Shown here piece by piece: positions 1 to 12,991 of a stretch of 64,000 bases of DNA. Below the pieces are notes generated by a model. It saw only the letters and a program-made list of their open reading frames with translations, had not been told where the DNA came from and did not search any database. This stretch comes from Amaranthus tricolor (lineage: Eukaryota > Streptophyta > Magnoliopsida > Caryophyllales > Amaranthaceae). The translations under genes and the position numbers were made by a program. Within the stretch, counting starts at the first letter, position 1. Each line of letters starts with the position of its first letter. Where the stretch lies: positions 36,313,700 through 36,377,699 of the forward strand of contig NC_080048.1 of NCBI RefSeq assembly GCF_026212465.1, written 5' to 3'.

Positions 1-95
1 CTAGTACTCAAATGATGTTTGTACATTTAGTAGTTGACTTGCATTTTTGGGATGACGGTGAAGAGTTTCAAGCTAACTTCTTTTTTTAATGGCAG

Positions 96-3000
96 CTAGA
101 GAAAGAGCCATGGTTGTCAATTTGGAGTTTATAAAGGCCATAGTTACTGCGGAAGAGGTTCTTTTGCTTGATCCTCTTCGCCAAGAGGTTCTTCCTTTTG
201 TAGAACAACTTCGACAACAACTTCCTCATAAGAGCCAGGTAATGAGTAAAGCAGGACCCATATATGATGGGGACAGTAAACTAGGTTCCACTGAGGCTCA
301 ATGGGCACGCACCCCTGAAGCTGTTGAAGGTGAACAGCAGGAGCTTCCATTTGAGTTTCAGGTGCTAGAAATTGCCTTAGAGGTTGTATGTTCATATTTG
401 AACTCTAATGTGGTTGAGCTTGAGAAACATGCGTATCCTGTATTAGATGAATTGGCTCGGAATGTAAGCACCAAGAATCTTGAACGTGTGAGGAGCTTGA
501 AGAGTAACCTCACTCACTTGCTTGCTCGGGTCCAAAAGGTAATATGAGATCTGAGTTATTCTTCTAAACATCTATTAGTTTGAGGCTTTTCATTACTTTG
601 AATGATCATGGTTCATGCTACTTCTTGTCTAGTAGTCATGTAAATAATGACAAAGACAAAGGCTATGTGATCATCATAGAACCGGTAGTTAGCTGGCCAA
701 GAAGAGTAAAATTCATCCATTTCAGTAGCATACGTTTTTTTATCATAGTTGGACCATTATAATTCTTTGCATTTTGAACTTCGAGTATTCACTTACATTG
801 TGCTTGATATACATACTTTATTTTTATAAACACAAAATTTTCGTTCTCGAGTATTTTGTAATTAAGTCCATCTCTTCCTTGTATAGACACTTTTTGGGGA
901 TTAAAATACAAAGTTACCCATGTTCTTGCTGACTTATTATACATCCACATGTGGGGGGGAACCATAAATCTATTCCTTTCACACAGTATTTTGTTAGAGT
1001 CACATCTTTTATCATCATTCCTCATTTTACAATAATGCCAACGTTTGAGTGGTGTTTGTCTAGAGTGCACTTGGGAAATAGGTGACAAAATATAAAAATT
1101 AAAATCTGTGATCCCACCGTAACCTCTCCCATATTCCCCTCAACCTTCCTTTCCCCTTCCCCCAACTCCCACAAGTTGGGAAATTATTGCTAGAAAGATC
1201 CAAATACTCTAAAAATGGTCGGTTGTTAGCTAGTGATATTTAAGGAAAACACCCTCTAAATTTGAATGATTCGATAAATCAAAAGATTTGATTATTGTAG
1301 GAAAATGGATAAAAGATGAGATTATTTAAAGCAATTTTTCCAAAACTAAATGGTATATTTTAAAAAAACAAACAAGAGGCACAAAGTTTATATGAGCTAG
1401 ATATAGGCAACAACACGGACAAAGTAGGAATATGCTAGCGGCAACTCAAGGTAACACTGCTTGTGGTGTTAGAAATGAGGGTGTTCATGGATTTGCAAAG
1501 ATAGAAAATAGGGGTAATGCAGACGAGGGAGCAGTGACTACGCACTAGTAGTGGCAATAGCTTTCTTACATTCTTCCTTGTGTTATAAAAAATCACAACT
1601 TAGAGAAGCTTTTAGCAGAACATAGAAGTCTTTATGATTTATTAGTAATCATTAAGAAAGTCAAATAGTTTGTTGCTTTATAATTGTTCATATTCAGCCT
1701 TTATATCTTAACATCCGTGTTTCTTATATGGGTTTTGAATTTTGATTTTTTTCGTCATTTCCCTACTTATATTGGGTGCTCATGTAATACCCTAGATTTA
1801 GCTTGAAAAAGGATTGATAGACTACTCATATCAACAAGGTGCATCTTCTTTTCTAAGGAGCCCATTTGCTAAGAACTCCACAGTTAAGCGTGCTTGGTGG
1901 AGAGCAATCTTAGGATGGGTGACCTTCTGGGAAGTTTTCTCGGGTGCGCATGAGTGAGGTCAAAGTGCGCTGGAAAGACTTGTGTTGGTTTGTGGGGCTA
2001 GTCTACAGTTTCCAACAGTAGTCACCAGCGGTCCGAGGGGCCGGGGTGTTACAGCTCATGTCTTGTACATCAAAATTATGACTCCTATCTCATCACTGTG
2101 TTCATGGATGCACACTCCAGATCATTATTTTTTTTCTTATTTTTCATCTAATATCTAAATTAGTTCTTGTCTTTTTTATTTAAGACTGACATTGTTGTTG
2201 CATCTAGGCAAGCTAGATTTCTTTTTAGTATCAGTAGTCAGTACAACAAAACAACTCTAAATTAAGGGGACTAGATATGACAATTTGTTTCTGACTCATC
2301 TTTATCAGTGGCATACTTGTCAACAAGCCTCGAAAAGTTTCTCGTTGCTTCAATATATTATATGGCTTTTAATGCTATGCTAAGGTTTAAATTCTTAATT
2401 TTTAGGTTAGAGATGAAATTGAGCATCTTTTGGATGACAATGAAGATATGGCTCACTTATATCTTACAAGGAAGTTGATACAGTATCAACAATCTGAAGG
2501 TTTGTTGAATCTGGCTACTTCCAATGCTATTGTCCCACAACATTTTCTTCATCGAAACAGTTCCTATCGTAGTGGAAGTATCATGACTAGCAACTACTGG
2601 GATGACGATGTTGAAGATCTTGAGATGTTACTGGAGGCTTATTTCATGCAGTTGGATGGGACTAGGAACAGGATACTCTCTGTAAGTTTTGCTCAATTGT
2701 GAGAGTGAAAGACCATTGAGAATTTCTCTTGATTGCAAATGATTTTGTTGTTTTCTTTTGTGTAAATGTGTCTCAACTCTTTAGATAGGTATGCGTGTGT
2801 ATGTTTCTGCATGTCTGTGTTTTGGTACTGTTCCATTTTGTTGTCTGTGTATATGCTTGCTTTGTTTTTTTTTTGTTAAATAGCTATTTTTACTTGTTTT
2901 TTTTTACTCTATCTGAAAAAATCTTTTTCGTCTCTGCTGCCTTGACAATGCTCTGAAAATCCAATAGGTATTCTCAGTCTGTTTTAAACTCTTACATCAT

Positions 3001-4411
3001 ACATCAGTGTCCACATATCAGGGCTAATATAATATTCATGGTACCATATTCCATTTCGTGGACTAGGGTTTCATTTTCTTTCTTAAACCTGATTTCAAGG
3101 ATATAATATTCATGGTATCATTGATTATGAAATGAGTGTTTTTTATATAAGGCTTGTTATTTGACAAGAATGCATCTATTTAAGGTAAACAGCCATGTTA
3201 TTTTGAATTATTTGATATTAAATTTGTTGCCCTTGAGGCATGGGAGCCTTCTTTTCATGTGAGCTTCTGAGTATTGGTGATTTTCACACTGTTGTAGAGC
3301 GCTCAAATTTTGTAATCTTACAAAAGTGTGCCTTCGCAGGCGACATAGCATGTGATTGAGGCTTACAATGTTTTTTTTCTCTTTTCCCCATTTGTGGAGA
3401 ACTTCTCTTATATGAGTATATTTTAGAGAGGTTTATTCTTTTGTCCCTTGATGGGGTGGTGAGGGGGGACTAAAAGATTTGGCCCAAAAGAACAAATTGG
3501 TGTGCCTTAAGAAAATGAAATTGATTGCTATCATGCTATGGAGTCACAATTAGCATACCATAATAACAATGCCAAAGCCTTATCACCACACACATTTGGA
3601 ACTCCCAAGAGTTTTTTTGGGGTGGGTGGGGGATGGGGGTTGTTGTCTTGCACTATGACACCCTAAACTTGTAATTCCAGTGTGATGCAGGGGTCTTCTT
3701 CTGAGCCTTTTGTTTTTTTGTTCATTGGATATGCATGAGGTGGTAAATATTGGATTTGTGATTTTTCAAAAATTGTTTACGAGGAATCTAAACTCGGTCA
3801 TTATTGATTATGCAAGTATAAATGATGCGCCACTGTTTTTGTTGTGACATGTGGGAAACATTAACGGTGATATGTTGCAAGCTTTGGTGGTGTTTGCTCA
3901 TCATCTACATTGAGAATAAATAGATTGATATTTGTGATTGAATTTTGGGTATAAACCCCGAAAGATTTTTCATAATATGGATCTCGGCATGTTTTTGTGT
4001 TGTAAACACCATCTCTTATGGTTGATTATTTGGTGAATGATTGTGGGTACTTAAGATGCTTTAAGCACAATCGGGAGTGCGTTGATGTTCTCTTATCTAC
4101 ATGATGACATGATGACATTGTCTATGTTGCAGGTGAGGGAGTACATTGATGATACAGAAGATTATGTCAATATTCAACTCGACAACCAGCGTAATGAACT
4201 CATTCAACTCCAACTCCATCTTACAATTGCATCATTTGCTATTGCAATCGATACCCTTATAGCAGGATTTTTTGGCATGAACATACCCTGTAGTTTATAT
4301 ACCAAGGACGGTGTCTTTGGCTATGTCGTTGCAGGTGGCATTGTCTTCTCCTTTCTGATGTACCTCCTCATTTTAGGATATGCCAGGTGGAAAAAGCTAC
4401 TTGGCTCTTGA
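96..4411 (+). CDS. MRS2: MRS2/CorA-type magnesium transporter, 5' part outside window
   Basis: Membrane Mg2+ channel of the plant MRS2/MGT family (CorA superfamily), which forms pentamers. Three coding exons are visible: 96-538, 2406-2681 and 4133-4411, each with AG/GT borders and continuous phase; the first begins two bases into a codon, so upstream exons lie beyond the left edge. The visible 331 residues hold the helical cytosolic domain ([20 protein letters not shown], then [16 protein letters not shown]), the [20 protein letters not shown] block, and two C-terminal membrane segments. The diagnostic GMN motif follows the first segment (FFGMNIP), and the protein ends [10 protein letters not shown], as usual for the family. 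Nothing is broken. Which paralogue it is cannot be told without the N-terminus. Intron 539-2405 contains a Cassandra-like solo LTR. The gene converges on the bZIP-like gene. Confidence 0.93.
1783..2053 (+). mobile_element. Solo LTR of a Cassandra-like TRIM retrotransposon with 5S rRNA-like segment
   Basis: A 271-bp element starts TGTAATACCC, ends GGGGTGTTACA and is flanked by the identical 5-bp duplication GCTCA (1778-1782 and 2054-2058), as expected for one LTR left by recombination. Inside, about 1855-1950 reads like plant 5S rRNA: the A-box-like AGTTAAGCGTGCTTGG at 1882-1897 and the GGATGGGTGACCTTCTGGGA stretch at 1913-1932. LTRs carrying 5S sequence with these ends are the hallmark of Cassandra, a non-coding TRIM element known across plants. 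It lies in an intron of the Mg transporter gene in the same direction. It is not a genuine 5S gene: the 5' third is divergent and there is no tandem array. Confidence 0.9.
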
Positions 4412-5404
4412 ACATCCACATTGCATCTCTGATACGTACATCAGTACATGCTGTTAGTGATTATAGGTCATTGTAATTTCAAGACTAGATAAAATGTCAA
4501 TACACAGATTTCAACTTGTATAAGCACAATGGCAAGGTGAATGAAGCTGTTTTGAGTGTATATGATTTAATGTCTATGATAAATGAAATATAGCATTAAG
4601 CTTTGAAGCTGCACATCTTTATTTAATCGTATCATATTGTTTTTGTCGGAAAGAATTTGTTCAAGTGTTAGAGCCCCAGAATACAAAAACAAGTTGCATC
4701 AAGGATCACTGACGAGCAACCGGCTCACATAATTTCTGGTTACAATAATATGAACGCTTGCAAATTAGTTGCTGTATATTCAATTGAATCAGATTCTCGT
4801 TACAATAATATGAACTCTTGCAAATTAGCCATGGTATTCAATTGATTCAGATAGATTACTTGGCGTGACGGAAGAGGGAGCTAGATAACCTACAAGACAT
4901 CCAACAATGCATCAAAAAAGAAAATATACTCGACTACGGGTTGAACAATTTACATTTGAAATAACAAGGCGCCATTGGCGAGGAAAAAGGAGAGCATTAC
5001 ATGTAAACTGCGATACATATTCTTACACAACTAACATCCATTATTCACCTCCTGCTTTTCTGCAGGGTTACACATCTAACAGTTGCTATGCCCATAAGGC
5101 CAAAACAACTGGATGAACATATTCTTAAATTAGTAATTGCTACATCACGAGTCAAATACCCTTCCGTTAACCACCTCGGGCAAGACATCTACCTGGAATT
5201 TAGAATTTACTTCCACTCCGGGGACACTCACCAGGTGCACAAACAATCGTAATTCAATGGAAACAAAAAACCGAAAAAATGAAATTAGGTTATCTGAGCC
5301 AAGGTCAACCTCAATGTCAAAAGGGACCAAAGTGGTAGATATTACAGTTTTCACCAGCATGGCAACCAAGACAACGTAGAAAGAATCCAAACGATCCCAA
5401 GTTT
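4412..5404. other. Convergent intergenic region with both 3' UTRs
   Basis: This 1-kb stretch separates the stop codons of the two tail-to-tail genes. It should hold both 3' UTRs and poly(A) signals, for example AATAAA-like AT-rich runs near 4580-4630. A short direct repeat, TTACAATAATATGAAC, occurs at about 4740 and again at 4800. The small reading frames here have no recognisable domain and are treated as chance. Confidence 0.6.
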
Positions 5405-8132
5405 TTAGATACGAACTGGACCACTAAAAGAGTCGGCACCTGTACCAGCTTCTTTGTGCTTTAAACTGAGATTTGCAAACTGAGCATCAAGATCTCTGCT
5501 ATTTTTCCGTCTGTGGCTAGATGACGGCCGCTGATGAGATTGCTGCTGCTGCTGTTGATACAGGGCTCGAAGACGACTCATCTCCCTTTCCAAAACTTCA
5601 TGCTCCACTGAATCCAACAAAAATCATTTATACTGTTATTAACTCATACTCAACAAAAGCTTTATCTAGCCACATGATACGGGCTGTCATACATATAGCT
5701 AGTGGAAATTGGAAACCACAACAGAAAATAAGTCTTTAATGTTGATTTGTGAAAACTAAGTCTCCAGCAAAAAATAAGTCTTAAATGTTTAATTTATAGC
5801 ATTTAACTTGTGATACTTAACTTAATCCGTCAAATAGCAGCAACTCCATGACATAGCAACAGATATGACTATGAGTGCCAATTTACATCATCAATATGAT
5901 ATATTTTCTTCCCACATTTTAGTCTACAGATTAATGCCAGGAACTACAGAAAAGTTTTACAAAGCCAAACAACATGGCAATTAAAATCTGGCAACTTCAA
6001 AACCCAAATTGAAAGCCTGTCAAGGCAAAAGGCAAAATTTTAACAGCATTCATCAAAAGCCTCAGTACGAGGGAATTCGATGTCAAACCATAATTGACAT
6101 GATAACCAACCACACACAAGCTTTGAATGAGTCGGGAGGATGAATATTATCACACCCTAATTAAGTATCTTTGTGTCGACTAGCATGAGCTTCTCAAGTC
6201 TAAACTTATTTATTCACCGTATGCCCAAGGGTTTATTTATTCAAAGATTAAATCATCACGAAGTAAAAAAATAAGCAGACACGCATGAATTTCACGACAA
6301 CTTTCTGAAAATTTCACATAATCAGATCTAGTTAAGAGCATGCTGAAACTTAATCGAACCAAGGGCCCACATCTAAGACATTAACAAAGGAAAGAGTTCC
6401 AGAATAGTTGACAACACTTACAGTATTTGATAAGCTTCTCCTGGGCCAAGTTATCCAAACGCTGTTTCAAAGCTTTATTCTCCATGCTAAGGATTAAATT
6501 CTGTTGATTGAGAAACTCAAGCTCAGCTGAAACTTCAGACCCTTCCGCCTGTAAAATAGTGTAAGTGACAATATACAAAACAGTGAGTTTATGACTCCAT
6601 TGCCTTTCCTCCAACAGCAAAACAAAAATAAGAGTATGAAAAAGGAGTTTCCAAATTATACTTGCCTGTAGGGCCTGTACATTTCTTTCCAGCTCTGCTA
6701 TGTACTGAAGCTTCCGAACCCTCGAACGTTGAGCAAATTGCCTACATTAGATTGACGTTAAGGAATAGTTCTTGAGGCTAATATAACATGGTCAGTTCAC
6801 AGCTATTGAACATCTAATCAACTTGCTAAACAAAAAAAATCATATCTTTTTCACATAATTGTCACTCTATCACGAATTACAAATACATAAAACACACTAA
6901 AAAACAAGCTCAAATGTTAGAGCACCTCACTAATAGTGATCAATACATGCATTACATGTTACTATCACCTTGTTTGGTTATTAGGTATTATATGGTGGTA
7001 ATAAAAATGAGTTACAAAATGTTCTGTCATTCCATAGTAATGACGCTTTCAACATCAAACACGCTTTTTCAACATAGTTTTCCATTACCACCTAATGCCA
7101 CATTCTCACGTGGTAACATAATAGAAAAAATTTCATGAAGAAAAAACTAATAAAAGTAGGACAAGCATGATCATAAACCTTGTTAAAGTAATTTTTTAGC
7201 TAAATTGCTCAAGTTTTTATTACTATGCCAACCATATAATACCAACAAGCATCAACTAAACAACCAAACGAACCGTAAGTATAAAAGTGCGTGAAATATG
7301 AAAGGATTTTAGAATCAAAACACTGATGAAACAAACATCAAAGAGGAAATCTAAGTAGAACTAGTGTAATAATAGTGAATAATTATTTAGTTGAGACATG
7401 GACGGAGGCTTACTGTTTAGCGCGTTTTGTATCATTTTCAGACGGAGATTTTGCATGGGAACCATCTTTCCTCTCAGAAGTTTTTAAATCATGAGAGCCC
7501 AATTCACTGTGGTCTTGCTTCTCAGCCCCTGTAGACGAAATTGGATCCACTTCAAGTGGTGCAGAGGATACTCCCATACTTTGGTTAACAGCATTATCTC
7601 TGGATGAACAGATGCCACTAGTATAATTTGTGGGAGCTACTTTTAGTTCCAATGGCCTATTCTTAGGTTTCCCAAAAAATTTAGGATCGTGATAAAGAGA
7701 TCCTTGATGAGTATCTTTCCTAAGATCTAGATTTCGTGACCCCCATAAAGGAGAAGACGCCACAGATTGGAACTTGCTCTCATCCTGTGATATTGACATA
7801 TAATCTGCATTCAACATGTTGCCAGCATCAAAATAAGCAAAAGAGTCACTTGATGAGCGGCGATGACCTTTACGTACAGGGGTATCCGGCTCATTTAAAA
7901 GTTCATCGAACCAAGAGGGTTGCTCCTCTATTAGGCTCTCTGATGAAGTTCTTTGATGAAAGGCACTTCCATCTCTACATTTTGTGGTAGATTTTGATCC
8001 CAGAGAGGCATTGGGTCCATATTCAGTGTAAGATGGAGTAATACAGGGGAATGGACTTTTAGGGGGGAGAAGATAGTTCTTGCCATTATGCATCAGGTTT
8101 CTGACGTTTGCAGATCCTTTGGGATTCGCCAT
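5405..8132 (-). CDS. Atypical bZIP-like nuclear protein, At4g06598 family
   Basis: Putative DNA-binding or dimerising protein of the plant bZIP superfamily. Four coding exons, in transcript order 8132-7414, 6741-6666, 6548-6422 and 5607-5405, give 374 aa in continuous phase. The long first exon encodes a Ser-rich region with family motifs (MANPKGSANVRNLM, LPPKSPFP, RTSSESLIEEQPSWFDELLN, GHRRSSSDSFAY). Next come a basic region (KRAKQQFAQRSRVRKLQYI, about residues 236-254), the leucine-zipper coil, a second coil (LEHEVLEREMSRLRALY), a Gln run and DAQFANLSLKHKE near the end. Position 239, where bZIP proteins have the invariant Asn, is Lys; as I recall this is shared by the At4g06598 group. The intron after exon 2 has a GC donor (CAG/GCAAGTA), required to keep the family reading LQAEGSEV. 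Function is not established. Confidence 0.93.
6969..7272. mobile_element. MITE-like repeat with GTTTGG ends in a bZIP-like gene intron
   Basis: The stretch opens CTTGTTTGGTTATTAGG and closes CAACCAAACGAAC, an imperfect inverted terminal repeat around an AT-rich non-coding body of about 300 bp. It lies in the intron between exons 1 and 2. I cannot fix a target duplication. Ends of the same style occur at 35971-36470, 53697-53880 and 60421-60640, so it probably belongs to a multicopy non-autonomous DNA transposon family. Confidence 0.5.
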
Positions 8133-11100
8133 GTCCTAGAGAAAAAAATTGCCTGTCAATTATAAAAACTCACTAGGTCATCATCAAAAAATTACTTCTT
8201 TTGTGTCTCACAACGCTATAAGAGGAAAAGAGTTTAAAATTTAACAGTTAAATAAACCTAAGATCTTCTAAATCAATTAGTTAAATTTGGCATTCAACAA
8301 CAGCGACCAGTTCTCTCAAATTTTGCATGGTCATCTTCACACTATAGGACAAGTATCATCCAGGGATCTAAATAATTGAGAATTGGCTATTCTAGCCACT
8401 ACATCACAGAACAGTATTAAAATTATATCATGAGGCCATCCACTCAATTCAAGTCATTACAGTTACCACTCCTATTGTGTCTTACAAGAAGGAAATACCT
8501 ACACTCATATTTTATATCTACCAACATTTAAAGCTCACATGAATCATATCTACATAAATAAATAGTTGATACTTGATAATATTGACAATAAGAACAAATA
8601 CGTTGTACACGTATGATTTACAGTAAAATAGAACACTTGACTTTTAGTTTAAAATGGAAATACCGAGGCTTTTCGATCCATGAAATGACAGTAGGTCAGC
8701 AGCAAATGCTAAACTAATACCAAATAGACACCACCTTTCACAACTCAAATCATAGAAAACTTTCAATTGAAACCAAACTTTTGTTCAATAGAGGAGAATA
8801 AAAGTAGGTTGACATGGTGCACAAGTTGCCAGCCTGCGACATAGTGATCACTAAAATAGAGAGGGAATGCAGATTAATAATTTTGGAAAAAAATAATCCA
8901 CAATAGAATATAATTAGCTCAAATCGAAAAAAGGCTGACATGTAAAACTGTTCATGCATCTGATTTCTAAATGCACTAGCTGCAATCCACCAGAGCTTCA
9001 CAGACCATTTGATAATAGGGTTAGTTATTACGCTTACACGTCATTACAGGAATAGCTTTACACTTAACCTACATTGCTTTTGAAATACAATATACTGTCT
9101 GAATCATAGTTTTTGTTATTTACTGAAGTTTAGAACAACTTAATTCATCACAAAATAATAAAGATGCGTTAAAAGGGAACACTTAATACATAAGCTTGTT
9201 GAATAGAGACTAAAAATTGTATTTGTAACACCTAAGACTGCCCATGTCTGCAACTCTGTAACAGTTATGGCTACTGAATACACAACCTTTCAAAGGGCCA
9301 TTTGTTAACAGCCATTTAAACAAGGCTGCAAAGCAATTATTGAGTTTTATGCACGCCTTACAAGTAGTAAGCATTTAACTAATAAAATCCAGCCAATTTC
9401 TAGCTATCAAGTCTGAGAATTATGGGGTGACGCCATTATACAGGTCACCAATAGTATCTGCAAGTCAGGCCTATCATTTGAGAGTAGCAAGGTTATGTGA
9501 TACATCATACGACTTGGTTTCTGCTGTCTAACTGGAGCTGGAAAGATTGCTACTAATTTTAGACTTCAGCTAGTCCACGATACTCAAATGACAATGCAGC
9601 TTTATAACACCACACACCACAATCAAATTTCTGTTTGTCAATTGTAACATTTAAAGAGGCAGGCGTGAAGCTCATCAGTCAAACATTGCACATAAAGGAC
9701 ACATTTTTCAAAAGCATGTTTTGTAATAGTGAATAGAATTCTCCATTACTTCAAGTATTTCATACAATCCAAGTAGTGAATGAATGCAAATGTCGAAAGG
9801 CTTGGTTGAGCTGCATGTGCGTACCGAAAAGATAAGACCGCAACACCCAGCCCCCAGGGTCCAGGATTGAAAAAACCCAGTTTCATAAAAGAACCCCACC
9901 ACTTCAATTCTCCTTCTTATACACAGAGTACTTGTACCATTGTACTTCTACAAAGAAATTTCCAATAGGAATTTGAAGCAACAAAATTCATGTCTCATAA
10001 AGGTTATCTCCATCATGATTGTACAACAAAAGTGTATAACATAAGAACTTCTCTAATGATTATACACATTTACGTCTATAAGAAAACGCAAACATACATT
10101 CATAGTTCAAGCAAAAAATACCAATCAACAGATGCTTAGCAAGACACTGTCAACATACTGTAAGAAACCTTCACTGGATTCATACAAAATTGCAGCATTT
10201 TAATCTTTTAAGGACCATCAAATAATATAGCACGTTACTATTTCGGTAACAACTGTTACTACAACACTCCATCACAACTAACATTCTATTACCTAAAGTC
10301 ATTTAGACTTTAGTGACTCCCGCATTAACGGGTTTTGAGGGCGTGGGATGCACACAACCCTACATTTGAGTAGCAGCTGTCACTAAACTACAAAATTAGC
10401 ATAGTAGTCAAAGAATTGGGCTTGATTTAACAAAAACACCATGAATCCACTCCTACGAAGTTCATACAAATTTGGAAAAATCCACAAAGCCACCAACATT
10501 TTAGTTCATCAATTTAATTTTCAACTCAACAAGCTACACAATCCATTAAAAAAAAGCAACCATCTTATCCTCAATTAAACTCCACAAACACCAAACTCCT
10601 AAAAATCTATCAATTTCTACAGAGAACACAATCAACAACAGCCTACATTATAAATAAAACAGTACAAACAATAAACCAAACTAAACAAACAGAAATGAGA
10701 ATAACAACACATACACCAAAAAGATGAAATACCAATCAATGAATAAAAAGTTGCCGATGAAATAGGGTTTTGTCAATGACAGCTTATCCACACGTCGGAA
10801 GATAAGAATAAATTCTTATCAAAACGATTATTCAAATATTCTGGAAAAAAAATGATCCGATTCCCGCAATTCCGTCTCCGGCAAACAGAAAGTATAGATT
10901 AAAATCGAAACTCAACTGAACAATGTCGAAGTTGTCAAAGTTGCAGATCTGACTAAAATTGCAGAAGTAGAGTAATATAACAACGAAGACGAAGTGAATT
11001 AAAATAAACTAGGGTTAGCACAATTTCAATCGAACAACATTGTTGCCGGACAAAAAACGCCGGAAAAGTAGTGGTCGCCGGAGGGAGATAAAGTGGTACA

Positions 11101-11170
11101 GGCTAAAAAGAGAGATAGAGTGGTAGAGGGAGAAATTGAAGAGTTTTTGTTGGGAAAAGAGAGGGTTTTG
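8133..11170 (-). promoter_or_regulatory. Intron-containing 5' leader and promoter-proximal region of the bZIP-like gene
   Basis: No coding gene is seen here. Reading the - strand, a pyrimidine-rich TTTTTCTCTAG acceptor sits 3 bp before the bZIP-like ATG, so the leader is spliced. A plausible donor (ATTG/GTATTTC) lies near 10735, giving a leader intron of about 2.6 kb. The likely first exon, about 10735-11160, has the CT-rich and CCGGCG-containing make-up of a plant 5' UTR. It contains a five-codon upstream frame (ATG at 11040-11038, stop TGA at 11028-11026). Transcription start, intron and any uORF effect are inferred. Confidence 0.55.
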
Positions 11171-12991
11171 TTTAATGTTTAAGCATGTGATTTTCTTTTT
11201 AGTATTTTTTTCTGAGTGGTTTTTTTATCACTCCTATTTATTATGAGTAAAGTAGAGTAGTCAAAACAATGGATTTTATAGTTTTGTAGATGGCTTAATT
11301 GATTTTAGATTGGATTATTTTTGATTAAATTGCTTTTATATAGTTGGATTTGGGTCAAATGTCTAAAATTTATTTTCTTTTCATTAAATGAAAAAAATTA
11401 AAAGTATAAAATACTTTTTATTTTTATAACTTTTTTCTCATAAACTCAATCAACATACTTCTTTTTAGAGTCTAACAAAAGTATAAGATTCTAAAATTTT
11501 AAAATAACTAAAAACATGAAGTAGTTGGTTTTGATTAATAAAAAATAATGATGTGAAACTGAAGAAATATAAATCAAACTTAGAAAATAAACAATTTTGG
11601 CTTATTTTATTGTTTATTTTTTGAGTTGAAATATTTTTGATTCATTAGCCAAAATTATTAAGTTATGACGACACTAATTTTCGATCCATTTTCATGTCAA
11701 TTTCTTGAGTTTCGGTTTCAATATCAAAATTGTTACCCAATTTGATTGTTGAATATAGCATGATGAAGGAAAATAATAAGCATTTTGGAAATTTATTTTT
11801 CTTATTAAAACTATTATTCAATTTTATTTTGAAATATAGCACAGATCAAGAAGAAAAAGTAATGAAGAAAATGTTAGTGACAACTAGATCGTTATAAATA
11901 ATACTACTAAAAGTAAGAGAAAATATATAGAATAAATTAAAAAAATATTAAAATTATTATTTAAATAGAAATATAGCAAAGTGAACAAAGAAATTAAAAT
12001 GAAATGCATTGTAATTTAATGGATAATAATAAAGTGGGAGTAGTAAGTAAGAAATGAGCAAGTATAGGCTGTACAAATTGATATCAATATCAAACGGCTG
12101 GGAAGCATTTAAAAAAAATAAATTGGCGCCACTGAAAAATAAAAAATAATAATTATAATTTTGTTTTTTTTGCATTAATATTAAAAAGTGGAGTACTTGA
12201 GATGGTCGTGCAATTAGCGGCAAAATGCAAGCTGTCAAACAGTTGTAATTTAGCATACATCTCAATTTAGATGTCTCATTTGCTTGGGTACGGTTATTAA
12301 AGATGATGTGGGGTCCATTAAAAAGGGTAAGTAGTAAAGGGTAAGTAGTGAAGGGTAGTTGGGTAAGTAAGGTATATGGGGGTATATTCGTAATTACTTG
12401 TGTGAACTAAGGATATTTAGGTAAAAAAAGATTGACAAAAATAGAAATTGGACAACTAAAAAGACTTTGCCAAATAAGAAAATGGGACAACTAAATTGGT
12501 TCGGAGGGAATATTATTGTGAATATTTAAGAAAAAAATATAATTAAGTGAAATTTTATTTGAATTGTCTATTTATATGTTATTTATAATATTACGTTTTT
12601 ATTATTTTTAGTTATACATAATTCAAAAATTTAAGATATAAATGATTAAAATAATGTATTGAATTACATTAAAAAAAGTGAAACATAACAAGTTAAGATT
12701 ATTTATAATTAATTAAAAGTTGAAATTATTATAATGAACTAATCAGTATAGTTTATTCTAAAAGATAAATAAAATATGTGTATTGTTAATGATTTGATTT
12801 ATTATTGATTAATGTATAAGTAAATGGATAGATAAACTAATTCCCCTTATATCACTACTTTGTCATTTTCTTCATCTAATGATTTGTATAATTGCCGGTT
12901 GCCACTTGGTTTTGTGATTGAGAAAATAAGGGAAAAGTTACTCTTACTTCTATTATTTAAATTTAAAGTTCACTTGAGATTTAAAATCATT
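11171..12991. other. AT-rich intergenic DNA with MITE traces
   Basis: No gene is supported. The first part should hold the promoter of the - strand bZIP-like gene. At about 12240-12515 a Stowaway-like unit ends TTCGGAGGGAATATT, and from 12530 there is a copy of the recurrent AT-rich MITE family with the core TTTTAGTTATACATAATTC. Everything else is low-complexity AT. Confidence 0.5.

Noticed and set aside
1855..1955. 5S rRNA gene
   Set aside because: Only part of 5S is present, diverged, and enclosed in an LTR with target duplication; it is element-borne.
5137..5739. Frames on the + strand opposite the bZIP-like last exon
   Set aside because: They are antisense shadows of the coding exon at 5405-5607 and its flanks.
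12292..12515. Possible tandem array (GGGTAAGTAGTAAAGGGTAAGTAG)
   Set aside because: Only two or three short imperfect copies, explained by a Stowaway-like repeat.
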